Positions 11,029 through 21,019 of a DNA stretch of 64,000 bases are shown piece after piece. This DNA is from Zanthoxylum bungeanum. Its lineage: Eukaryota; Streptophyta; Magnoliopsida; Sapindales; Rutaceae. The stretch's first letter is position 1, and every line of letters begins with the position of its first letter. The notes beneath the pieces are model-generated. The model was given only the letters and a program-made list of their open reading frames with translations. It was not told the DNA's origin and made no database searches. Position numbers and translations under genes: made by a program. Where the stretch lies: assembly GCA_019454045.1 (NCBI GenBank), contig SKCR01047726.1, forward strand, positions 1-64,000, given 5' to 3'.

Positions 11029-12702
11029 CGATGTTGAAAAGTGTTTTTAACCTTTCTTTTTCATTTAAAGTTATTATTTTTTTATATAAGATATAAATTA
11101 TTATATGCATGTTTAGATGAGTATGCACATATTAATAATTATGAGATGAATGTTTATTGTTGATTCATGTGATGAATAGTTTTTGCATTGATCGTAAATT
11201 TTTCTGACTCTTATTTATGTTTTTTTTTTGTTTTGGGAATGTAAAGTCATAAGGCCAATTTTACAAATGTTGTATTTTTATTTTTCTATATAAAATTTTC
11301 ATTCTTTGTAATTTTGATTACCAATGCCGCAAAAGGATCAACACCAAACCATGGAGAAAGACTTGAAGACCAAGGGATGCCTTGGGAATTTTATGTACTA
11401 ATTAAATTAGTATAGGAAAAATAAGAGCCTGGTCAATGAAAAATTTATTTTATGTTATATGTATGTTTAAATTAGAAATGTTTGAATAACATGTCATATG
11501 GCTTAGGGTGCTTACTCTTGCATTTTCACATGTCATAACATGTTTTGGATGCATGAATATTCTAGACATAAAATATGATTTTATGAAATTTAAAAGGATT
11601 AAATTGGAATATGATGTGCATTAAATCCAATTAATTAGATTAATTAGTTTATTGATTTAAAATTGGAAATTATAAAATTACGGGCTTAATAAGTGCATCA
11701 TGAATTTCATTGGTATATCGGATGGAAATCCGGACGTAAATTCCATAGTCGATTCTAAATGGACGGTAGTGTGGTCTGCACTCGGGATACAACTTCACGT
11801 ACCATTGAAATTTATAACATGCTTAGATTAATTGAAGGGTTTAATTAAAATTTTGTCCACTTTAGAATTTTAAATTTTTAACTTGTTGGTGTATCAATAT
11901 TTTAAGAGTTAAAATATATTAGGCCACTAAACCTAACTTATTTAAATTAGTTTAATTGAGTAAAATAATTAGTAGAGACTAATAGATATTAGTGAGTTAA
12001 AATTTTAAGAGTTAAAATTGGTAAGATCGCTAATAATGCACTAGTATAAATGAAAGTTATGTTTTAGCTGCGCATAAATCTATAGACATTAGTGAATTAA
12101 GATATTATATATTTTAAATAGAAACCTTAAAATTAAAATAGTGAGTGGGAGAGGGATATACGATAATATATCCTACGATTTCCATTGTTATTCCGAAAAC
12201 ATGAGATTCAAAAGGCGCCTCGAGACAGCTTTATTTTCGTCCCCCTACGGATGGTGTCCATTTTGGGTCAATATAATGTTTGGATTTCGAGAGGATAGGA
12301 ACTCTAGATGTATCTGGTGAACTGACCGACCCTACGATGACACTTCACTAGTTAAGTCCAAGGGTTCTGAAACAATGGGTCAAACTCACAAAGGAATGAT
12401 TAAATGTTAATCAAAATTCCTTGATCAAATCAAACAAAGGTTGGTTAATATAGGAATAAGAGTTATTCCTGTATATATTAATCATTTGAGATTGTCTCGA
12501 TCTATCATGCAAATACTTGACCTACCCTATGGCGACACTTATATGTGGGATGATAGATTTTCGTGGCATGGTAATTCTCTTAGGTTTCTAATTCATTATA
12601 CATGGTTTATGCATCATGTTTAATTTTATGCCAAAATATTTGATAATTTTAATATGCGATGAACATATATTGAATGCATGTTTATTTTATTTTATTTCAG
12701 CC
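11029..12702 (+). other. Copia-A leader, non-coding
   Basis: About 1.7 kb between primer site and gag without a convincing reading frame. It contains the inverted 94-bp module (11711-11804). Directly before the gag ATG at 12703 stands a pyrimidine-rich TTATTTCAG, which looks like a splice acceptor. Confidence 0.6.
11711..11804 (-). repeat. 94-bp shared module, copy 2 (inverted)
   Basis: Reverse complement of the module at 1595-1688 and 46858-46951. It has the same length, the same TGGTA/TACCA ends and the same internal landmarks (GACGGTAGT, GTGGTCTGCAC, GGATACAA). Confidence 0.75.
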
Positions 12703-13500
12703 ATGGTTTCTCTAATAATTGCTATTCTCTCTAATGACAAATTGACGGGAGAAAATTATGTAAAATGGAAAAGTAACATGAATGTCATTTTGGTCTGTGA
12801 AGACCTTAAGTTTGTCCTGACGGAGGAGTGTCCTCCTGAGCCAGTGATAAACTTTGGCCAAGATGTGCACGATGCCTACTATAAATGGATCACGGCTAAT
12901 GAGAAAGCATGCTACTACTTATTAGCAGGGATGTCCGAAGTTCTTGCTGCAAAGCATGAGCCTATGGCTACAACATCTTTGATGATGGAGTCATTGCAGG
13001 GCATGTTAGGGCAGCATTCAGAGCGGCAGCGTCATGACACCATGGTCTAAGCGATGACCGCTAGGATGAAGGAAGAAACATCATTCTGAGAGCATGTCTT
13101 AAGAATGATAACCTACCTCAATACGGCTGAAACCCATGGAGCTCTTATTGACGAGCGGAGCCAGGTGACCATGATCATGGAAAATATTCCGAAGAGTTTC
13201 CTACAGTTTAAAAACAACTATGTTATGAACACGTTGTCTTTTACTTTGACTCAACTGCTTAATGAGCTCACCCATTACGAGTCCATGCTGGTGGATCCTC
13301 GTGAACCCAATGGAGAGACAAATGTTGCTGAATCTTCTAAATCTGCCAAGAACAAGAAGAAAGACACTGGAAAGGCTAAGGAAACGCCTATGAAAAAGAA
13401 CTATAAAGGCTCCAGGATGCCAAGCCCAAGTGAAAATGTTTCCACTATAACAAGGACGGGTATTGGAAAAGGAACTATCATAAATATCTTATTGAACTAA
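12703..13500 (+). pseudogene. Copia-A gag
   Basis: Starts at the ATG after TTTCAGCC and reads as a Copia capsid protein: near the N-terminus NDKLTGENYVKWKSNM and FVLTEECPP, then YYKWITANEKA. The frame is interrupted by stops at 13048-13050 and near 13087, then continues through HVLRMITYL, LIDERSQVTMIMENIP, FLQFKNNYVMN and a lysine-rich stretch (KNKKKDTGK). The CCHC knuckle expected next is not intact. Gag would form the virus-like particle in the cytoplasm. Two early stops mean no full-length product. Confidence 0.85.
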
Positions 13501-13569
13501 AAGAGAATAAGGCTACAAGTAAATAAGATTTACTTGTTATCGAATCTCTATAGGCGGAAGATGATAAGT

Positions 13570-14003
13570 CTGCATGAATTGTTGATTATGGAGCCACTAA
13601 CCATGTTTGTTCTTCTTTGCAGCTACTTGATTCATGTAGGGACCTTGCTGAAGGTGACTATACCATAAGGGCCGGGACAGGGAATGTCGTTTCAGCTAGA
13701 GCAATAGGGGTTTCCAGTTTAAGTTTTTACAATAATAGTTATTTAAATTTAAACAATGTGTTATTTATTCTTGGTTTTCACAGGAATTTGATTTATGTTT
13801 TTAAACTTTTGATGATGGTTTTTCATTTCTTTTAATAGTAATTTAGTTATTATTGGTAGAAATAAATTAACTATATGCACAGGAAACTCTGAAAATAATT
13901 TATATATGTTAAGGCCGTTAACAAATATTTCACTGCTTAACATTAAAATGTTTAGGGTTGAGAAACCTAAAATAAAATGGCAAAAGATTTCTCACGATGA
14001 CAT
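13570..14003 (+). pseudogene. Copia-A protease and start of pre-integrase domain
   Basis: Reads VDYGATNHVC, where the Copia aspartic protease has the active-site D-S/T-G; here the middle residue is Y, which should abolish activity. It continues with LDSCRDLAEGDY, a VLFILGFHRNLIYV stretch and, after a frame change, KIKWQKISHDD. At that point Copia-B inserted; GACAT at 13999-14003 is its left TSD. Confidence 0.8.
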
Positions 14004-14976
14004 TGTTAGTGTCATAGACATGCCACGGGATCTCTAAGCGTGATTATTGTGCGAATAAAATAAGAGAGTTGCGGAATACTCACATTGATTGGTTGAGGAG
14101 ATTTCGAAAATTTCCAAGGATGTAAAGAAGCTCCAAGATTTCCTTGAGTGTTTCCAACACTTGGGTGAGTCTCCCTATCACCTTATTTGACTCCTTAATG
14201 TGCTAGTATAGATGAATTTTGCAATAAAACTCAAGAAGAATAAGAGAGGAAGCTCGGCATTTTGAGGGAGAAGAGAGAGCTTGCTGTGAATAGTAATCCA
14301 TCTAACTTCCAAAGTTGACTTTCTTAATTTATAATAAGTTTGTGTGTTGAATTGGTTTGAGTGTTTTATAAGTAAAGCAAGCTTTACTCAACCAACAAAT
14401 GAAATCCAAAATCAAGCCTAACCACTTATATCATTAGTCAAACAAATGATATAAGTGAAGTGGGTCCCAAAGTATACTGATTGTCGCAAGTATTAGCGAT
14501 GCAAGTCTCAGGTTAAGACCAAATACACCTACCCTGATTCGGATTCCCATAGACACATAGTCATACTACCAATGGTTTTTCGAGGGGTCTATCCAGAGCG
14601 AAGCTGTTTCCATACCATCGGTAAACAGAACCTCATATTACACTTGCATGAGTATCCAATACCCAAATATATGAGAACTATGATGTTACGCTTCCATAAC
14701 ACGCACAAGTGTAATACTAGCCTATTCCACATTATCGATGTCCAGTCTCGATAATACTACAACTAGGGATATTTAATGATTAAACCTTACGTGGATTAAT
14801 ATTGTCTCATATCTTATTAATCAGGTACTAATCATATGGACTTTTATCATTTATATATCCAGATAATCCAATTACAAATGATAAAAGAGCAATTTCCTTT
14901 GTCACATAGTTAATTTTGTACAAGAACACCATGTTCTTTACAAAATAGTGATGTTATGGGTCATAATTATCCAACA
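14004..14976 (-). repeat. 3' LTR of Copia-B, internally deleted
   Basis: 973 bp against 1925 bp for the other LTR. The sequence jumps from GTGGGTCCCA to AAGTATACTG; in the right LTR these points are separated by 21489-22437. A 3-bp microhomology CCA lies at the junction. Outside the gap the two LTRs differ at few positions. Confidence 0.9.
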
Positions 14977-14989
14977 ATCTCCCACTTGG
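14977..14989 (-). promoter_or_regulatory. Polypurine tract of Copia-B
   Basis: Minus strand CCAAGTGGGAGAT directly next to the 3' LTR, the usual position of the plus-strand primer. The same sequence abuts the left LTRs of Copia-C and, with one or two changes, Copia-D. Confidence 0.75.
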
Positions 14990-15229
14990 CCTATAGCCAA
15001 TCACTCAAGTGTCCAATACCTGAAATATGTACGGGTCGCTCAAACTTCTGCAGAGAAATAGCTTTCGTCAGCGGATTTGCAAGGTTATCATCTTATGCGA
15101 TTTATTCGATCATCACATTGCCACGATGTATGATCTAACGAATCAGATGAAACAGTTGAAGTACATACTTGGATCGTTGATGAGACCGCGGTTCCTTAGC
15201 CTGTGTTTTAGCCCAGCTCAGCTGCTAAC

Positions 15230-17760
15230 AGAACTACTTATAATCTAATTAGGATTATATAGATCCAAAATGCTTCTTTTGCTACCTCAGCTGCAGCAAT
15301 ATTCCGCTTTTATTGTTTAATCGGCAACAGTATCTTGCTTGGAAGATTTCCAGCTCACTGTTCCGTTATTCAAACTAAATATAAACCCTTATTGCGACTT
15401 ACAATCGTCTTTATCGATTTGGAAACTTGCAATGGTGAACCCAGTCACCTTAAGTTCTCATTTCCCCATATTCTCAGAAAACATCCTTAGTTCATCCAAG
15501 ATATTCAAGGATGTTCTTTACTCAATCCAGTGACCATCACCTAGATGGGCCTGATTGTGACTGCATATGCTCAAAGCATATGAGACATCAGGTTACGTAC
15601 ATATCAAAACGTACGAACTCTGGGAGAGTGTCAGCAGTTTTCTAGATCTATCCCAGTATATCTTTATTCCTAGAATAAAGTCTGCTTCTCCCAGGTTTTT
15701 CATGGAGAATTTTATGAAAGTCAAGCTTTCACCGATTGTACTATGGGAATGTCATTGCTAAGAAGCAATACGTCTTCAATGTATAGGACATTGATTGTCA
15801 GTGCGCTCCCACTAACCCTCTTATATACACAAGAATCATCTTCATTTTGAATTAAATCATATACCATTATGATATCATCAAAACGCTGGTTCCAAGAATG
15901 CAATGCTTGCATCAATCCTTAAATGGATCGATTTAACTTGCAAACCTTATTTGTATGTTTTGGTACGACAAAACCATCAGGATATTGCATACAAACATCC
16001 TCCAAAAGGTTTCCGTTAAGGAAAGGGTTTTGGCGTCCAGATGCCATATTTCATAAATGAAATATGCAGCAATAGCAAGCATTATCCGAATGGATTTAAT
16101 CATGGCAACAGGTGAAAGAGTTTCATCGTAATCGACATCATGTCGTTGACGATACCTTTTCTGTACAAGCCTAGCTGTATACATTTGTATGTTGCCATCC
16201 ATGTATGTCTTCCTTGAAGACTTATTTAGTAACAATAGGCACAATGCCTTCGGGTACATCAACCAGTATCCAAACATATTTGTTATACATGGAATCCATT
16301 TCGGACTTCATGGCACTTTGTCATAAAAGGATTCGATACCTTGTATCACTTCCTCATACGTAGTCGGTCCATCTCCCTCGATAAGATTAATATCTACATG
16401 AGGTGAGATCAGAAATCCATACCTCCCAGGTTGTTTTCCGACTCTCTCCGACATATGCGGTTCTTGTGTATTTGAAGATTGTGGTACAATTTCATCCCTG
16501 ATGAACTGTTCGTGTTCCGTAACAGATTGGTGCCAGGAACAGTATTACTCCGATTTTCATCGAGTTTTACTTTTATCCCACTTACCACTGCATATAGGAA
16601 TTCCTCTTAGGAAAACCGCATGGAGAGCAAAAATTGAGCATTCTTCTCTTGTGAGTTGTATAAGTACTATACTTTGGTTTCCCTAGGATAACCAATTACA
16701 AATAGGCACTTATCTGATTTGGGTTAAAGTTCGGTACCATCCAAACGTTTAGAATATGCCCAGCATTCCCAAATCTTCAGGAATGAGAAATCCGGTTTCT
16801 TTCCTGTTCATATCTAATATGAAGTCTGTCTAATAGATTTTCATGCAACCTTATTCAAAATAAGTATTGCACTGTTTAATTCGTATCCTTAGAAGGAAAT
16901 TGGTAGCTCAGAGCGACTCATCATTAACCATACTGTGTCCAACAAAGTTCGGTTTCTATGTTCGGACACACCGTCCAACTGACGTGTTCCGGGAGGAGTC
17001 CACTGTGAAAGAATACCATATTCTTTCAAGTAATCGAGAAACTTATTGCTCAAGTATTTTCCACTACGGTCCAACCGTAATATCTTAATACTTTGCCAGT
17101 CTATTTTTGTACTTCGTGTCGAAACTCTTTGAATTTATCAAAAGTTTCTGACTTGTATTTCATAAGATACACATAACCATAACACGATGCCACATCCGTA
17201 AAGGTTACGAAGTATTCATATCCACTTCTAGTCTATCTAGACATGGGCCCACTTACGTCACTATGAACGATAGATAACAGATCGGTGGCACATACACTCT
17301 TACCATGTAAAAGATATTTTAGGCACTTTGCCTAATAAACAAGATTCGTAGACATCATTTGAATTATGATCAAATCTGTCCTAGTATCCACTCTTCGAAA
17401 GTGTGGATATACGAGTCTTGTTAATGTGTCCCAGACAATAATGCCACAAATAAGTCTCATCTGATTTACTCAATTTGAGCCTTTTGTTTGTCATGTTATA
17501 TGTTTGAGATTCATTTATATTCAAAATATAAATATTGTTATTCACATCTAATGTATATATCTCAATATCATCTTTATAAACAAAACATATGGTGTTTCAG
17601 AACATAAAGGTATAACCCCAACGGGTTAAACTAAATACAGAGATAATGTTCTTAGTCAAACTAGGTACATTATAACAGTCTCCTAATTTAAATACATGCC
17701 CCAAGGCAGTTCCAAAACTTAGGTTCCTATGGCCAAAATAGCGACTCTCGTCCTGTTTCC
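15230..17760 (-). pseudogene. Copia-B pol (integrase, RT, RNase H)
   Basis: Minus-strand fragments in order: integrase core near 17074-16889 (DRSGKYLS around the second acidic residue, then GVSEHRNRTLLD with the third, E); RT near 16277-15933 (DGNIQMYTARLVQK, DYDETLSPVAMIKS) and 15915-15721 (QALHSWNQRFDD, then YIEDVLL where YVDDVLL is expected, so a catalytic aspartate is replaced by E); RNase H near 15470-15290 (FTIASF, where the family has YTDASF, so a catalytic aspartate is lost; VSWKSSKQDTV). Several frames are used, so the gene is dead. These are the enzymes for reverse transcription and insertion. Confidence 0.85.
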
Positions 17761-17764
17761 GAAT

Positions 17765-18740
17765 TGTAGGTTGATCTCATCTGAAGCCAGTCTCATGCTA
17801 ATTAGCAAATTCTGCACATCAGTACATATATTTATGTACCACATCCAGTATCCAAAATCCAATTTTAAAACTAGTAGTGTACATGTTTATAACAAATATA
17901 CCTGAAGCCGGAGCCTTGCCCCACCTTCACTTCCTTCTTATCTGCCTTGTCCATACGGCAGTCACGCTTCCAGTGACCTCGTTTTCCACAGCTTAGGCAT
18001 ATATCTTGGGATATGTCATTTGTCTTCCCAGAAGACTGTGATGATTTAGCCTTGCCCTTTTGCTTCACACCCCCAGAAGCCTTCGGCCAAGCCTTGACTT
18101 TCTGGAATGTCAAAGTAAGATGTGCCTTGCACTTCTTGCCTTTTAGAAGCTCTGGTTGTGCTTCCTAAAGCATAGCCATTAACTCTCCAAGATTTTTCTC
18201 TTGGTTCATCATGTTGAAGTTCATGACGAACCCGCCCCATAATTCGGGTAGAGATTGTAAGATCAAATCTTTGGAAGTCTCGGCCTCATAGGTAATGCCC
18301 AGCTAACCTAGCTGTTCGATGTCAGCAATCATATGTGACACCTAGTGCTCGACAGATGTACCATCTGACATACGCGAGCGAAAAAGCTTCTTTTGCGATT
18401 CGTACTTCTAAGATCTAAGAATAGATCTATGAAGATCCTTTTATTTCAACATCATGGTATAAGGATCTAATCCTTAGTTCTGACGACGAAATTAAAAAGT
18501 CATTGCAGCAAGCATAACGGATTGAGCACTAAGGTTATTATCACGATGAGTCTTCCAAAGCTCATGCTCTACTATTTGCTCAACTCCGGGCTCAGGCCCA
18601 AGAGGTTTCTCTATCAAATAGAGTAACTTCTCAGCTCCCAAGACTATCTTGAGATTCTTTTCCCAATCTAGAAAATTAAAGCCGTTAAAGACATTTTCAC
18701 CCAGGATTATGTCATTTGACGCTAATCTTTCAAGTCATCT
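17765..18740 (-). pseudogene. Copia-B gag and protease start
   Basis: Minus strand: gag N-terminus (ENVFNGFNFLDWEKNLKIV, EKPLGPEPG), gag C-terminus with an intact CCHC knuckle CLSCGKRGHWKRDC (C-X2-C-X4-H-X4-C), then WILDTGCGT, an intact protease D-T-G motif. Stops and at least two frameshifts lie between. The knuckle binds the element's RNA for packaging. Confidence 0.85.
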
Positions 18741-19130
18741 TGATTGCTATAGTCCAACTATCCAATCAATGATTTCGGGTACAATCTAATGTAATGATTA
18801 TTATAGTCTAACTATATAATTAACTACAATTTGATCGGTTACTTTCTAATGTATTGATTACTATAGTCCAACTATATAACCAACTACAAATGAAGTAGTT
18901 TGAATACAGTCCAACAGTTCAATTAAAACAACAATTGAATATTAGTCCAACTAATATATTAATATTTTAATGACGAAAAAATAAAATGAGCGCGTATTGG
19001 CAAGTATCTAAACGAAATTGCAAATTTAATATTTGTCTCCCACTATTTTTCGGTGAGCCTCTAACCCTCTGTGGAGTACTCGGGAAACCTAGTTTCCTAG
19101 TGGGCTATGATCCCGTTAAATAACACACAA

Positions 19131-19486
19131 CCTTGACTTTGGCCAACAAGCTGTATGAAACTTAACTAGGTAGATCTTTAAGATCAATTGGATCTCATCC
19201 AATTCCTAGATACAGTAGGTGGACCTCCAAGTCCGAAACATATATCCAATATATGTAAATATATCCAATATATTCCTAACTTTTTCCCTCTGAATCAACT
19301 AAGCCTTGGCTTTGGCTCAACAATATTAATGATTCCAGTTAAGCGTGACCCATTGACAGTGGGAAAGCTTCGTAATCGAAGTCGATGAACTAGAGGTGAC
19401 CTTGACTTTGTCCAACAAGTCACAACCGCCCAAGACATACGATAACACATTCGCGATGGACAAAGGTCTTGACTTTGGCCCACAAA
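19131..19486. repeat. Fourfold 20-bp leader motif, Copia-B
   Basis: Copies of CCTTGACTTTGGCCAACAA, each with 0-4 changes, at 19131, 19304, 19400 and 19466. The order and approximate spacing are the same in Copia-C (42594, 42768, 42862, 42953) and Copia-D (53641, 53797, 53892, 53982). The motif contains the palindrome TTGGCCAA. Confidence 0.8.
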
Positions 19487-20212
19487 CCAATGCCAATCTT
19501 GGATCTTGAGAGAGAACCACTAAATGGAAGGAAAAACGCTTAATATTGAATAAGGGTTTTTCACGTAAATTGGCAACCAATTTATTATCTTTAATTAGGT
19601 CTCATCATACACCCTTAAACATGCATTCTAAAAGCATAATAAGGCGCGATAAAATTTAATAATGATATGCGGATGGATATATAATACATTTTGTTCCTAG
19701 AACAAATCTCTCCCTTTCCTCTCTTCCGCTAGCACAAACTTCTACCCAATTACATAACACTAATAAGAAACCTCATTTGCATTGAGGGGAATTGGTGAGA
19801 AGGGAAATACAAAGAGATTAGAGATAATAGGCTAGACACGCAGGTCCAATTTAATAAATTCTAAATTTATTACAATAATTTCTAAAATTTTCCTCACCTT
19901 TCTAATATCCATCCGATATACATCATTCATACAATACATCCAAGTATTCACACAAAGCATGTTATCAATCAATCTAATCCAATTAATTAATCTTTGATTA
20001 ATGACCATCCAATGTTCAAACAACGATTTGATTTGCGTGAGTCCAACTCGTTTAAGAATAAATACTCAAAGTACATATTTTTGAATTATATCGAACTACA
20101 ATTTTAAATCCAATTTAATTTGTATTCAATGCTAATTCAAATTTAATTCCAAATTAAATAATTACACTTTTAATAGTGCCTTTTAGACTTGGATTCCAAA
20201 TCCAGTCTTAAC

Positions 20213-20492
20213 GGGCCTTAAAGGCCCAATTAGTATCCAATATTGTTCAAAGTCCAATGGGCTTTCAATTAATTCTTTAGGCATGGGCTTTGGCCATTAT
20301 GGATCAAACCCAAGATGCCAAGGCCCAATTAGGAATCACCTTATGCCAAAAATCAATTTAGGCCCATTAGGCCCAATTAAATCATTAAAGGCCCAATGTC
20401 ATACTTTGGACTTTATGGAAATGGTTTTAGGGCCAATTGGATCCAACCCAATTGACCAAAACCAAACTTGGCCCAACCAAGCCCATTAAGCC
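20213..20492. repeat. Cluster of GGCCCA/AGCCCA words, Copia-B leader
   Basis: About ten GGCCCA, AGCCCA or their complements in about 280 bp, typically followed by ATT. On the minus strand these read TGGGCC or TGGGCT, the site II element bound by plant TCP factors. Binding here is inference. Confidence 0.65.
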
Positions 20493-21006
20493 CAATTACA
20501 ACAAATTAAATTAATACATCATTCCAAATTACATATTAATTCAATTAAAGTGCAATCACCATAATTAATTAATTAACCTAATGTTTCCAAAACATCAATT
20601 TAATCTAATTAATCATGCATAATACCCAAATTCATGTCCAACATAAAATGGGGCAAAATCAATCCTCCAACAACATGCATAGCTCACAGCAAAGGCAATA
20701 AAAAATCATTCAATTTGATTTCAATCCAATTTAAATCAACATTCAATATTTCTATCATGCCATTTAATACATCCAATTGTCAAATTTCCAAAATTCCACC
20801 ATGAGTTCATCTAGGGTATATTCGGCCATGGTATAGATTTTAGGGGAAAATAATCTAATAAATTTTACACAAAATCAATGATGCACAAATCCAATTAAAC
20901 ATCATATAAACATAACTCAACCATCAATTTAGGCAAATCAAGCTCCAAGCCAAAAAATCCCAAATTAAAGTCTAAGAACCCTAAATCCAAATCAAGCTTA
21001 GATCTC

Positions 21007-21018
21007 GCTCTGATACCA
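21007..21018 (-). promoter_or_regulatory. Primer-binding site of Copia-B
   Basis: Minus strand TGGTATCAGAGC, perfect match to the common plant Copia site for initiator tRNA-Met, one base inside the LTR edge at 21020. It decides the minus orientation. Confidence 0.9.
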
Positions 21019-21019
21019 T

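Larger units (their letters stand above)
18750..21006 (-). other. Copia-B leader with motif arrays
   Basis: Non-coding region between primer site and gag. It holds four copies of a CTTGACTTTGGCCAACAA motif (19131, 19304, 19400, 19467), about ten GGCCCA/AGCCCA words (20213-20492), and hairpins with a 3-nt CYA spacer (19852-19872, 20141-20159, 20185-20208). Equivalent blocks exist in Copia-C and Copia-D. Confidence 0.75.
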
